A stretch of DNA of 64,000 nt from NCBI RefSeq assembly GCF_025961225.1, contig NZ_JAOQNG010000001.1, positions 1,401,001-1,465,000 of the forward strand, written 5' to 3'. Under the pieces are notes generated by a model. It did not search any database and had not been told where the DNA came from. It saw only the letters and a program-made list of their open reading frames with translations. A program made the position numbers and the translations under genes. The stretch comes from Azospirillum canadense. Lineage in GTDB: Bacteria; Pseudomonadota; Alphaproteobacteria; Azospirillales; Azospirillaceae. Shown in pieces: positions 27,658 through 36,474 of the stretch. Numbering within the stretch: position 1 is the stretch's first letter; each line of letters starts with the position of its first letter.

Positions 27658-28890
27658 ATGCACGATCTGCCCCCGCTTGGCGCCCCGCGTCTCTTTTCGA
27701 ACCCGCGTGCCGATCATGACCGGGTCTATGGACCATCGGAGCGCGCGATCCTGAGCCGCGCCGCCTTCCAGGAGGCCATGACGGAAATCGGGGCATGGCC
27801 CGGTTACGCGCCGACGCCGCTGCGGTCCCTGACCGGCCTTGCCCGCGCCGCCGGGATCGACCGGATCTGGTACAAGGACGAGGGCACGCGCTTCAACCTG
27901 AACAGCTTCAAGGCGCTCGGCGGCGCCTACGCCGTGCTGCGGCTGCTGGCGCGCGAGGTGCAGGCGCGCGTGCCGGGCGTGCCGGTCACGGCGCTGGACC
28001 TCGTCGTCGGCCGCTACGCCAAGGTGACTCGCACCGTCACGGTGACCACCGCCACCGACGGCAATCATGGCCGTTCCGTCGCCTGGGGTGCCCAAGTGTT
28101 CGGCTGCGACGCCGTCGTCTACATCCCCGCCAATTGCTCCCAGGGCCGGCAGGAGGCCATCGAGGCGTTCGGCGCGCGCGTCGTGCGCGTGAACGGCCTG
28201 TACGACGACGCGGTGCGGCAGGCGGCGGCCGACGCGCGGGACAACGGCTGGCACGTGGTGTCGGACACCTCCTACACCGGCTACATGGACATTCCCCGCG
28301 ACGTGATGCAGGGCTACGCCGTCATGGTGGAAGAGGCGATTTCCCAGCTTCCGGCCAGCGAGCGCCCGACGCACGTGTTCATCCAGGGCGGGGTGGGCGC
28401 CCTTCCGGCTGCGGTTTGCGGCCACCTGTGGGAAACCTGGGGGCGCCAGCGCCCGCGCCTCGTGGTCGTGGAGCCGCACACGGCCGATTGCCTGTACCAG
28501 AGCGCCCTCGCCGGCCGGCCGATGAAGGCGGACGGCGATCTCAACACCGTCATGGCCGGGCTGGCCTGCGGTGAGGTTTCGCTGCTCGCCTGGGCGATCC
28601 TGGAACGCGGGGCCGACGACTTCCTGACCATTCCCGACCAGGCGGCCGTGACGACCATGCGGCTGCTCGCCGACGGCGCCTATGGCGCCCGCCCGGTGGT
28701 GGCCGGCGAGTCCGGCGTTGCCGGCTTGGCGGGATTGCTGTGCGCCGCCGCCGACCCGCAGGCGCGGATCGGGCTCGGCCTCGCGCCCGACGCCCGCGTG
28801 CTGGTCTTCGGCACGGAGGGGGCCACCGACCCCGATGTGTTCGAAAACCTCGTCGGCCGTTCGCCAGAGGCGGTTCTCAACCCTGCTTGA
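27658..28890 (+). CDS. dpaL: Diaminopropionate ammonia-lyase
   Basis: This PLP enzyme of the tryptophan-synthase-beta fold (fold type II) cleaves 2,3-diaminopropionate to pyruvate and ammonia. The 410-aa protein has the PLP Lys in FNLNSFKALGGAYAVLRLLA, the phosphate loop VFGTEGATDPDVF near the C-terminus, TATDGNHGRSVAWGA (Asn-Gly-His substrate loop), and SDTSYTGYMDIPRDVMQGYA, all typical of DpaL. I set the start at 27658 (MHDLPPLG). It lies alone, without the ygeW/ygfK purine-catabolism neighbours known from enterobacteria. Confidence 0.93.
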   Translation: MHDLPPLGAPRLFSNPRADHDRVYGPSERAILSRAAFQEAMTEIGAWPGYAPTPLRSLTGLARAAGIDRIWYKDEGTRFNLNSFKALGGAYAVLRLLAREVQARVPGVPVTALDLVVGRYAKVTRTVTVTTATDGNHGRSVAWGAQVFGCDAVVYIPANCSQGRQEAIEAFGARVVRVNGLYDDAVRQAAADARDNGWHVVSDTSYTGYMDIPRDVMQGYAVMVEEAISQLPASERPTHVFIQGGVGALPAAVCGHLWETWGRQRPRLVVVEPHTADCLYQSALAGRPMKADGDLNTVMAGLACGEVSLLAWAILERGADDFLTIPDQAAVTTMRLLADGAYGARPVVAGESGVAGLAGLLCAAADPQARIGLGLAPDARVLVFGTEGATDPDVFENLVGRSPEAVLNPA

Positions 28891-28967
28891 TGACAAATAG
28901 TTTAGATTCGGAACATCCACGCTTTTCGCTCGTCTTTCCTGGGCACAATCCAAGGAGGACGGGTGCG

Positions 28968-29240
28968 ATGAAAACGATTCTGACGCTGGGTGCCGCGGCC
29001 CTGCTGGCGGGAGCGCTCGCTCTGCCGAACGCGGCTGAAGCCAAGGGCTGCGCCAAGGGCGCCGCCGTGGGCGGCATCGCCGGGCATGAGGTCGGCTCCG
29101 GCCATGGCGTCGCCGGTGCCGCGGTCGGTTGCGCGGTCGGGCACCATGAGGCGAAGAAGAAAGACGAGCAGAAGCAGCAGCAGGCTGCCTCTCAGAACAA
29201 CGCCCAGAACGGGCAGCCGAACGACCAGCCGAAGAAGTAG
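28968..29240 (+). CDS. Small exported glycine-zipper-like protein
   Basis: The 90-aa protein has a signal peptide (MKTILTLGAAALLAGALALP, cleavage near AEA) and a short Gly-rich segment KGAAVGGIAGHEVGSGHGVA that resembles glycine-zipper or 2TM motifs, then a Lys/Gln/Asn-rich tail (KKDEQKQQQAASQNNAQNGQ). Two Cys flank the Gly-rich part. A strong aaggagg ribosome site precedes the ATG. Probably periplasmic or envelope-associated; role unknown. Confidence 0.8.
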   Translation: MKTILTLGAAALLAGALALPNAAEAKGCAKGAAVGGIAGHEVGSGHGVAGAAVGCAVGHHEAKKKDEQKQQQAASQNNAQNGQPNDQPKK

Positions 29241-29414
29241 GGGCTCGGTTTATTCGGTAATGCGCGGAACAAGGGCGGCCAGGATACGGCCCTGGTCGTC
29301 CAGCCGCTTCAAAGCAGCGTTTCCAGCCCTGCATCGCAGGTCACTTGCGCGCCGTGGCGATGCCGGTCCACCATGGCGGCCCGAAAAAGGCCAACGAAGA
29401 CTGGACACCAGGGC

Positions 29415-30599
29415 ATGGACCGCAGAGACGTCAACCCGCTCGTCACCGCCACCGAGGCCCCGCCCATCGCCGAGGCGTGGCGCTGGGTGGAGGGGCGCGT
29501 GTTCCCGGCCGACAAGCCGCTGATCGACCTCTGCCAGGCGGTGCCCGGCTACCCGCCGGCGGACGCGCTGACCACTTACTTGGCGGAGCAGGTGAAGGCA
29601 CCGGACACGGCGCGCTACACCGGGATCGACGGTGTCCCGGCGCTCTGCGCCGCGCTCGCCAAGCGGACGAGCGACCTGTACGGAGCGACCGTCGCGGCCA
29701 ACGAGGTGCTGATCACCGCGGGCTGCAACCAAGCCTTCGCCGTCGCGGCCATGAGCCTCGCGCGGGCGGGCGAGAACATCATCCTGCCGGCGCCCTGGTA
29801 CTTCAACCACAAGATGACGCTCGACATGCTGGGCATCGAAGCCCGGCCGCTGCCGTTGCGCGAGTCCGACGGGCTCGTTCCGGATCCGGCCGAAGCGGAA
29901 AAGCTGATCGACGCGAACACCCGCGCCCTGGTGCTGATCACGCCGAACAACCCGACCGGCGCCATTGCCCCGCCGAAAGCGATCGCGGCGTTGTACGAGC
30001 TGTGCGAGCGGCGCGGCATCCGCCTCCTGCTCGACGAAACCTACCGGGACTTTCCGGAGTGGGGCGGGCAGGCGCCGCACGGCCTGTTCCGCCGGTCCGG
30101 TTGGCAGAAGACGCTGGTGCAACTCTACAGCTTTTCCAAGGTGTACAGCTTGGCCGGCTATCGCGTCGGCGCGGTGATCGCCGACGCGGCCCTGTTGACG
30201 CACGCGCGCAAGGTGATGGACTGCCTCGCCATCTGCGCCCCGCACATCGGGCAGAAGGCGGCGCTGTTCGGCCTGGAGAACCTCGACGATTGGGTGGCGG
30301 GCAAGCGTGCCGACATCCTGGCCCGCGTCAACGCCTTCCAAGGCGCCATGGAGGAAAGCGGCACGGCGTACCGGATCGCCAGCATCGGCGCTTACTTCGC
30401 CTATGTCCGGCACCCGTTCGGCGACCGGCGCGCCCACGACGTGGCGGAGATGCTGGCGCGCGACCACAACATCCTGTGCCTGCCGGGCTCCATGTTCGGT
30501 CCGGGCCAGGATACCTATCTGCGCTTCGCCTTCGCCAACGTCGATGCCGCGGTGATGCCGGAGATCGGCCGGCGTCTGGTGGACAGCGAGCGGTCCTGA
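29415..30599 (+). CDS. PLP-dependent aminotransferase (class I/II)
   Basis: The 394-aa protein is a fold-type I aminotransferase. The Schiff-base Lys lies in LYSFSKVYSLAGYRVGA, the PLP-binding Asp/Tyr in LLLDETYRDF, the NNPTG loop in LITPNNPTGAIA, and the C-terminal substrate-binding Arg in TYLRFAFANVD. I set the start at 29415 (MDRRDVNPLV); a longer in-frame start at 29373 adds a basic 14-residue leader. The amino donor and keto-acid acceptor cannot be inferred. Its stop is 3 bp from the convergent neighbour's. Confidence 0.88.
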   Translation: MDRRDVNPLVTATEAPPIAEAWRWVEGRVFPADKPLIDLCQAVPGYPPADALTTYLAEQVKAPDTARYTGIDGVPALCAALAKRTSDLYGATVAANEVLITAGCNQAFAVAAMSLARAGENIILPAPWYFNHKMTLDMLGIEARPLPLRESDGLVPDPAEAEKLIDANTRALVLITPNNPTGAIAPPKAIAALYELCERRGIRLLLDETYRDFPEWGGQAPHGLFRRSGWQKTLVQLYSFSKVYSLAGYRVGAVIADAALLTHARKVMDCLAICAPHIGQKAALFGLENLDDWVAGKRADILARVNAFQGAMEESGTAYRIASIGAYFAYVRHPFGDRRAHDVAEMLARDHNILCLPGSMFGPGQDTYLRFAFANVDAAVMPEIGRRLVDSERS

Positions 30600-30602
30600 C
30601 GG

Positions 30603-31274
30603 TCAGTGCAGCAGGTCGGTGACGATGTTCGCGCCGACCGCCGCCAGATGATCGGCACGGTCGCGGTAGTCGAGGTGGCCGGAGAAACCGCCGGCGGCCT
30701 TGACCTGCTCGATCCACCCGGGTGAGGCGCCCAGCGCCACGAGGCGCTTCACCATCGTGTCGGTGGACCGCAGCGTCATCCGGCCGTTCTCGGCCAGCCG
30801 CGGGGCGTGGACCATGAACTCCGCGGCCGGGGCCGCGTAGCGCGGGTAGCCGGCCAGATACAGCCCGACGCACATGCTTTCGCAGGACTGGCCGTCCAGA
30901 ACGCGCGTGGCCACGGCACGGCCGGCCTGCCGCTGGGCCAGGATCGCGTCGATCATCCGATAGCCGGACATCGTGAACCCGCCGGGGCTGTTCAGTTCCA
31001 CCACCACCGGACGGCCGGACGGCACACCGTTCAGCGCGTCGTTGAAGCGCTGCTCCGCGCCGGGGGTGATGATTCCGTCCAGGCGCAGCAGGGTGGAGCC
31101 GGGCTGGTCGACCCGGACCAGCGTGGCGTCCGGGAATTCCGACGACGTGGTCTGCGGCTGGGGCTGCGGCGATGGGCGGTTGACGGAGACGCTGTCCGCC
31201 GTCGCGGCACTGGTGGCACCCACGGCCAGCAGCAGTCCCAGACCCATCAACCTTGCGGTCGCTCGCATCGCCAT
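30603..31274 (-). CDS. Exported ClpP/crotonase-fold protein (COG3904-like)
   Basis: The 223-aa protein has a signal peptide (MAMRATARLMGLGLLLAVGA, cleavage near ATA). The mature part has the strand-loop pattern of periplasmic ClpP-like proteins: LLRLDGIITPGAEQRFNDAL, VVVELNSPGGFTMSGYRMID, and SCESMCVGLYLAGYPRYAAP, where Ser/Cys residues occupy the place of the ClpP nucleophile, then AEFMVHAPRL with a candidate His. Proteolytic activity is not proven for this family. aaggagg 5 nt upstream fixes the start at 31274. Confidence 0.78.
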   Translation of the reverse strand: MAMRATARLMGLGLLLAVGATSAATADSVSVNRPSPQPQPQTTSSEFPDATLVRVDQPGSTLLRLDGIITPGAEQRFNDALNGVPSGRPVVVELNSPGGFTMSGYRMIDAILAQRQAGRAVATRVLDGQSCESMCVGLYLAGYPRYAAPAAEFMVHAPRLAENGRMTLRSTDTMVKRLVALGASPGWIEQVKAAGGFSGHLDYRDRADHLAAVGANIVTDLLH

Positions 31275-31405
31275 CCCAACCTCCTTGATCCGTGAAGGAG
31301 GGTGGCCGGAAATGCTTGCATGATGGTTAACGCGTCGCCTGCCCAGAAGGGTAACATCCGTCGGTGACGGCTGTTGCTGGAATAAAGTGGCCGGACGGAC
31401 GCCGA

Positions 31406-32281
31406 ATGAAGACCGAAGTTTGCGCATTTTGCGCCATTGTTGTGATGATTCTATGCCCGTCAGTCGGCATAGCGGGGAAATTGGTTAATAATGTGGCGGC
31501 GCAACATGGATCGGCGGGTTGTGGAAACCCTCCTCCGGACGCCGCTCCGACCAGCGTGGCGATCGATGGCCGGACCCGCAACCTGATCACGGTGATTCCT
31601 TCCGACTACCGGCCGGACCGGCCGCACGATCTCGTCGTCGCGTTCCACGGTCGCACCAACTCGAACGCGGAGGTGCGCCGATACTTCGACCTGGAACGGC
31701 ACGCGGTCGTCCCGACGATCTTCGTCTATCCGGAGAGCCTGCGGGACGCCCAGGGGCGGAACATCTGGTCAGACCCGGCGGACCGTCCGGAAAAATTGCG
31801 TGATTTCAGCTTCTTCGACACCATTCTTCAGACGATGTCCGAGGACTATTGCATCGACCGCGAGCGTGTGTTCGTCGTCGGCCACTCGTTGGGAGCGTCC
31901 TTCGCGAACGCCTTGGCCTGCGCGCGCGGCGACGTCATTCGCGGGCTCGCCGGCGTCGGCGGCGGGTCGTCCCGGCCGAGCCGCTGCGCCGGCCCGGTGG
32001 CCGCCATGGTGATGCACAACCCGCGCGACGCGCAGGTGCCGATCGCCGAAGGATTGCGCCTGCGGCGGGAACTTCTCAGCCAGGACGGCTTGCCCACGGG
32101 AAGCGAGCCGGCCGTCCCGCAACACTTCAACTGCCGCCGCTATGGCCTTGAAAACGAAGAAAACCCGGTGTTCTGGTGCCCACTGGGCGACGATCGCACG
32201 TCCTCCGGGCGGTTCTACCCGCACCAATGGCCGGCTGGCACCGGGGCGGCGATCATGAGCTTCTTCAGCCGGCTTGGCTAA
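31406..32281 (+). CDS. Exported polyhydroxybutyrate depolymerase-like / feruloyl esterase-like hydrolase
   Basis: The 291-aa protein has a signal peptide (MKTEVCAFCAIVVMILCPSV, cleavage near IAG) and an LpqC/PhaZ-type alpha/beta hydrolase domain: LVVAFHGRTNSNAEV (oxyanion), YCIDRERVFVVGHSLGASFA (nucleophile Ser), HNPRDAQVPI (Asp), and a late His in FYPHQWPAG. Four mature Cys suggest disulfides and export. The substrate could be a polyester or an aryl ester. It is divergent from the ClpP-like gene, whose product is also exported. Confidence 0.82.
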   Translation: MKTEVCAFCAIVVMILCPSVGIAGKLVNNVAAQHGSAGCGNPPPDAAPTSVAIDGRTRNLITVIPSDYRPDRPHDLVVAFHGRTNSNAEVRRYFDLERHAVVPTIFVYPESLRDAQGRNIWSDPADRPEKLRDFSFFDTILQTMSEDYCIDRERVFVVGHSLGASFANALACARGDVIRGLAGVGGGSSRPSRCAGPVAAMVMHNPRDAQVPIAEGLRLRRELLSQDGLPTGSEPAVPQHFNCRRYGLENEENPVFWCPLGDDRTSSGRFYPHQWPAGTGAAIMSFFSRLG

Positions 32282-32431
32282 GCCGCTGACCCGGCGATGA
32301 ACCGGTCTGCCGATGATGGGCCAACGAGGGGCCAATGATGGGGAAGCAGGATTGCGTGCCACCCCCATTGCCGTAATCGGTTCGTTCCGCCAAGATGCCG
32401 GAAAAGACACATCAGGGACGGATTGTTGCCA

Positions 32432-33286
32432 ATGCCAGAAGTCGCCGCCAAGGCGCCCGCGCTCCAGACGGATGGAGGCGCCCCGCCCGCGCTCCGCCTG
32501 GAGGGCGTGACCTGCACCTTTCCATCCCCCGACGGACGGGGGCGCACCTACACCGCGGTGCAGGGTGTCACCTTCACGGTCGCGGCCGGGGAATTCGTGT
32601 CGATCGTCGGCCCGACGGGCAGCGGCAAGTCGACGATCCTCAACGTCGCCGCCGGCCTGCTGACGCCCAGCCAGGGCAGCGCACTGACCTTCGGCGCGCC
32701 GGTCAGCGGCATCAATCCGCACGCCGGCTACATGTTCCAGGCCGATGCCCTGATGCCCTGGAAGTCGGCGCTGGAGAACGTCGCCGCCGGCCTGGAGTTC
32801 CGCGGCGTGCCAAAGCGCGAGGCGGAGGAGCGGGCACGCCCCTGGCTGGCGCGCGTCGGGCTCGACCGCTTCGGCGACCGCTACCCGCACCAGCTCTCCG
32901 GCGGCATGCGGAAGCGCGTGGCGCTGGCCCAGACGCTGATCGTCGACCCGAAGATCATTCTGATGGACGAGCCCTTCTCGGCGCTCGACATCCAGACACG
33001 GCAGCTGATGGAGAATGAACTGCTCGACCTCTGGTCGGCGGACCGCAAGTCGGTGGTCTTCATCACCCACGACCTGGAGGAGGCCATCTCCATGTCCGAC
33101 CGGGTGCTGGTGCTGTCGGCCGGCCCGGGGGCCCGCCTGATCGGCGAGTACAAGGTGGACCTCGACCGCCCGCGCGACGTGGCGGAAATCCGCATGACCC
33201 CGCGCTTCCTCGACCTGCACCGGGAGATCTGGGGGCAACTGCGCGAGGAAGTGCTGAAGGGCTATGCCCAGACCAAGCTGACGTGA
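32432..33286 (+). CDS. ABC transporter ATP-binding protein (nitrate/sulfonate/taurine type)
   Basis: The 284-aa ATPase has Walker A GPTGSGKS, the Q-loop GYMFQADALMPWKSALENV, the signature LSGGMRKRVALAQ, Walker B IILMDEP and the H-loop FITHDLEEA. The LMPW and GMRKR variants are typical of SsuB/TauB/NrtD ATPases. I chose ATG 32432; an in-frame TTG lies at 32423. It is followed by the permease 8 bp later and by the binding protein, so the three form one importer operon. The substrate is not determinable here. Confidence 0.93.
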   Translation: MPEVAAKAPALQTDGGAPPALRLEGVTCTFPSPDGRGRTYTAVQGVTFTVAAGEFVSIVGPTGSGKSTILNVAAGLLTPSQGSALTFGAPVSGINPHAGYMFQADALMPWKSALENVAAGLEFRGVPKREAEERARPWLARVGLDRFGDRYPHQLSGGMRKRVALAQTLIVDPKIILMDEPFSALDIQTRQLMENELLDLWSADRKSVVFITHDLEEAISMSDRVLVLSAGPGARLIGEYKVDLDRPRDVAEIRMTPRFLDLHREIWGQLREEVLKGYAQTKLT

Positions 33287-33294
33287 GGATTCCC

Positions 33295-34104
33295 ATGGCC
33301 CTGGCCCGTACGAAACGTCTGCCGAGCCGCCCGGTGATCTTGCTGCTTCAGCTGGGTGTCCTGGTCGCCTTTTTCCTCATCTGGCACGTCCTGACCGAAA
33401 CGAAGATCCTCAGTCCCTTCTTCTTCGGCACGCCCATGGCGGTGCTGGCGCGCACCTGGACCGATTTCATGTCGGGTGCCGTCTGGTACCATCTGGGGAT
33501 CACGCTGCTGGAGACCGCGCTGGCCTTCGCCATCGGCACCGTGGCCGGCATCGCCTTCGGCTTCTGGTTCGCCCGCGCGCCGCTGATCTCCGTCGTGTTC
33601 GACCCCTACATCAAGGCGGTGAACGCGCTGCCCCGCGTGGTGCTGGCGCCGATCTTCGCGCTGTGGCTCGGCCTCGGCATATGGTCGAAGGTTGCGTTGG
33701 GCGTGACGCTGGTCTTCTTCATCGTCTTCTTCAACGTCTACCAGGGCGTGAAGGAGGTCAGCCCGGTCGTGCTTGCCAACGCGCGCATGCTGGGAGCGAA
33801 TTCCCGCCACCTGTTCCGCCACGTCTACCTGCCGTCGGCGTTGTCCTGGGTCTTCTCCAGCCTGCACACGGCGGTCGGCTTCGCCATGGTCGGCGCGGTG
33901 GTGGGCGAATATCTGGGCTCGGCCGCCGGGCTCGGCTACCGCATCCACCAGGCGGAAGGCGTGTTCGACACGGTCGGCGTGTTCTCCGGAATGCTGGTGC
34001 TGACCATCTTCGTCGTGGTCATCGACGCCGTGGTGACGGTCATCGAGAAACGCCTGCTGCATTGGCGCCCGCAAGAGGCGCACACGACCAACGCGCAGGG
34101 TTAA
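33295..34104 (+). CDS. ABC transporter permease (SsuC/TauC-like)
   Basis: The 269-aa inner-membrane protein has about six transmembrane helices and the BPD_transp_1 coupling loop ANARMLGANSRHLFRHVYLP (EAA-type motif, here with Ala-Asn-Ala-Arg). The N-terminus ILLLQLGVLVAFFLIWHVLT is typical of SsuC-like permeases. The ATG at 33295 has a gtgagg ribosome site; an in-frame GTG at 33283 is less likely. It lies between its ATPase and binding-protein genes. Confidence 0.93.
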   Translation: MALARTKRLPSRPVILLLQLGVLVAFFLIWHVLTETKILSPFFFGTPMAVLARTWTDFMSGAVWYHLGITLLETALAFAIGTVAGIAFGFWFARAPLISVVFDPYIKAVNALPRVVLAPIFALWLGLGIWSKVALGVTLVFFIVFFNVYQGVKEVSPVVLANARMLGANSRHLFRHVYLPSALSWVFSSLHTAVGFAMVGAVVGEYLGSAAGLGYRIHQAEGVFDTVGVFSGMLVLTIFVVVIDAVVTVIEKRLLHWRPQEAHTTNAQG

Positions 34105-34139
34105 GCAAACAGCTATCGAAAAACATCGGGAGGGACTCC

Positions 34140-35159
34140 ATGCGTCTGAAAAGCGTGATCGCCGCCGCGACGGTGGTGCTGGCCTTCGGCATCGGCGCTG
34201 CACATGCGCAGCAGGTCGAGAAGAAGGACCTGAAGCTGGCGGTCGGCGGCAAGCCGCTGCTCTATTACTTGCCGCTGACCATCGCGGAGCGGCTGGGCTA
34301 CTTCAAGGAAGCCGGGCTGAACGTCGAGATCAGCGACTTCGGCGGCGGCGCCAAGAGCCTCCAGGCGTTGGTCGGCGGGTCGGCGGACATCGTCACCGGG
34401 GCCTTCGACCACACGGTCCAGATGCAGGCGAAGGGGCAGCCGATCACCGCGGTGACCCTGCTCGGCCGCTATCCGGGCATCGTGCTCGCCTCGGTCAAGA
34501 AGGCCGGCGAGATCAAGTCCATCAAGGACCTGAAGGGCAAGAAGATCGGCGTGACCGCGCCGGGGTCGTCCACCAACTTCATGGTCAACTACCTGCTCTC
34601 GCAGAACGGCATGAAGGCGGAGGATGTGTCCTTCATCGGCGTCGGCGGCGGCCCCAGCGCCGTGGCGGCGGTGAAGCGCGGCGAGATCGACGCCATCGCC
34701 AACCTCGACCCGGTCATCAGCCAGCTGCAGGCCGACGGCGACATTGCCATCATCGAGGACACCCGCACCGAGAAGGGCACGCTGGACACCTACGGCGGTC
34801 CGTACCCGGCCGCGGTGCTCTACACCACGCCGGCCTTCATCAAGGAGAATCCGAAGACCACCCAGGCGCTGGTCGACGTGTTCGTCAAGACGATGAAGTG
34901 GATCGACCAGGCGAAGACCGAGGACGTGCTGAAGGTCCTGCCGGAGGAGTATTTCCTCGGCAACAAGACGCTGTACGGCCAGGCCTATGAGCATTCCAAG
35001 CCGACCTACTCGCCGGACGGCCGCTTCACCCGCGAGGGGGCCGAGGCCGCCTACAAGGTGCTGAAGGCCTTCGACCCGGCGGTCGCCTCGGCCAGCATCG
35101 ACCTCGACAAGACCTACACCAACGCCTTCGTCGAGGACGCGCTGAAGCGCCTGAAGTGA
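34140..35159 (+). CDS. ABC transporter substrate-binding protein (SsuA/THI5-like)
   Basis: The 339-aa periplasmic protein has a clear signal peptide (MRLKSVIAAATVVLAFGIGA, cleavage after AHAQ) and a type II periplasmic-binding fold: LKLAVGGKPLLYYLPLTIAE, GYFKEAGLNVEISDFGGGAK, DLKGKKIGVTAPGSSTNFMV, and SAVAAVKRGEIDAIANLDPV. The GSSTNF and ANLDP loops are those that bind sulfonates, nitrate or pyrimidine precursors in relatives. gggaggg precedes the ATG. It completes the importer operon. Confidence 0.93.
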   Translation: MRLKSVIAAATVVLAFGIGAAHAQQVEKKDLKLAVGGKPLLYYLPLTIAERLGYFKEAGLNVEISDFGGGAKSLQALVGGSADIVTGAFDHTVQMQAKGQPITAVTLLGRYPGIVLASVKKAGEIKSIKDLKGKKIGVTAPGSSTNFMVNYLLSQNGMKAEDVSFIGVGGGPSAVAAVKRGEIDAIANLDPVISQLQADGDIAIIEDTRTEKGTLDTYGGPYPAAVLYTTPAFIKENPKTTQALVDVFVKTMKWIDQAKTEDVLKVLPEEYFLGNKTLYGQAYEHSKPTYSPDGRFTREGAEAAYKVLKAFDPAVASASIDLDKTYTNAFVEDALKRLK

Positions 35160-35192
35160 TCCCGCCGCGGCTGTAAAAAGCATTGACGGTTC

Positions 35193-35223
35193 GGGGGTGC
35201 GACATTCCGTCACCCGCACCCCC
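35193..35223 (+). terminator. Hairpin after the ABC importer operon
   Basis: A perfect 9-bp stem (gggggtgcg/cgcaccccc) with a 13-nt loop lies 33 bp after the binding-protein stop. No T-run follows. Confidence 0.5.
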
Positions 35224-35282
35224 GGTTCCGCTCCCGCTAGACTGGACGAAATTCGTCCTGTTTCCCGAGCGGAGCGATCCCC

Positions 35283-35714
35283 ATGACGGAAGTGATCTTC
35301 TACGGCCTGTCCGGCTGCACGGCGAACGCCAAGCAGAAGCTGCAGCTCCAATCCGCCGGCCACACGCTGGTCGAGCGCGACTTGGCGACGGAGCCCTTCA
35401 CGGCCGACACCCTGCGCCCCTTCTTCGAGGACCGGCCGGTCGAGGACTGGTTCAACCGCCGCGCCGCCGCCGTGAAGTCCGGCAGCGTCAAGCCCGACGA
35501 GTTGGAGGAGGCGGAGGCACTGGGCCTGCTGCTCGCCGACCGCGAGCTGATCCGCCGCCCGCTGCTCCAGGTCGGTGCGGACCGCAAGGCCGGCTTCGAT
35601 CCCAACGCGCTCAACGCCTGGATTGGCCTGACGGCAACGGGCGAGAGCTGCGACGACAAGCATTCCCGTGGTCAGTGTGACCACGGCCACCATCATTTCC
35701 CCAAGCACGCCTGA
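35283..35714 (+). CDS. ArsC/Spx-family nitrogenase-associated protein
   Basis: The 143-aa protein has the thioredoxin-like ArsC fold with a single N-terminal redox Cys (Cys12 in YGLSGCTANAKQKL) and conserved LRPFFEDRPVEDWFNRRAAA and LIRRPLLQVG. This matches the small family linked to nitrogenase gene clusters (TIGR01616-like) rather than true arsenate reductases. The C-terminus is His/Cys-rich (GESCDDKHSRGQCDHGHHHF), a possible metal-binding tail. No nif genes are in this window. It precedes a GST-like gene by 50 bp. Confidence 0.82.
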   Translation: MTEVIFYGLSGCTANAKQKLQLQSAGHTLVERDLATEPFTADTLRPFFEDRPVEDWFNRRAAAVKSGSVKPDELEEAEALGLLLADRELIRRPLLQVGADRKAGFDPNALNAWIGLTATGESCDDKHSRGQCDHGHHHFPKHA

Positions 35715-35764
35715 TCCCCAACGGCGCGCCGCGGCGAGGGGATCGGGCAGGAAAGGACCGACGC

Positions 35765-36391
35765 ATGATCCTGATCGGCCAATACGACAGCCCCTTCGTC
35801 CGGCGCGTGGGCATCGCGCTTCGCCTCTACGGCTTTTCCTTCGAGCACCGGCCCTGGTCCGCGTTCAGCGACGCGGACAAGATCGCGCAGTTCAACCCGT
35901 TGCGCCGCGTGCCCACGCTGGTGCTCGACGACGGGGAGGTGCTGATCGAGAGCGGCGCGATCCTTGACCATCTGGACGAGCGCGCCGGCCCATCGCGCGC
36001 CCTTATCGCGGACAACGGCGCAGAGCGGCGGCAGGCCTTGAAGGTCTGCGCGCTGGCCACCGGCCTGGCCGACAAGGCGGTCAGCCTGATCTACGAGCGC
36101 GCGCTGCACGCGCACACCTCCGACCGTTGGATCGAACGCTGCACGGCGCAGATCCAGTCCGTGCTCGACGCGCTGGAGGCCGACCGCGCCGGGCGGGCAG
36201 GGCCGTGGTGGTTCGGTGCGTCCATCGGTCACGCCGACATCGCCGTCGCCTGCGCCCTGCGCTTCCTGCGCGATGGGCACCCGGCCTTGCGCGACGACGC
36301 ACGCTGGGGACGGCTGGCCGCGCATCTGGAGCGTTGCGAGGCCCTGGACGCCTTCCGGGAGATCGCGCAGCCTTTTTCACCACCCTCGTGA
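35765..36391 (+). CDS. Glutathione S-transferase family protein
   Basis: The 208-aa protein has the GST layout: an N-terminal thioredoxin fold (LIGQYDSPFVRRVGIALRLY, where Ser8 is the likely catalytic residue, then NPLRRVPTLVLDDGEVLIES) and a helical C-terminal domain with HADIAVACALRFLRDGHPAL. The sequence resembles the YfcF/YibF-type bacterial GSTs. It follows the ArsC-like gene by 50 bp in the same direction, suggesting co-transcription. Confidence 0.9.
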   Translation: MILIGQYDSPFVRRVGIALRLYGFSFEHRPWSAFSDADKIAQFNPLRRVPTLVLDDGEVLIESGAILDHLDERAGPSRALIADNGAERRQALKVCALATGLADKAVSLIYERALHAHTSDRWIERCTAQIQSVLDALEADRAGRAGPWWFGASIGHADIAVACALRFLRDGHPALRDDARWGRLAAHLERCEALDAFREIAQPFSPPS

Positions 36392-36474
36392 TCATTCGAA
36401 ATAAATTACAGTCCTGAAACGAGCCGTTAACGGCTTGCCTTCTAAGAAGACGGAACGCCCCCGTCTGCAACATC

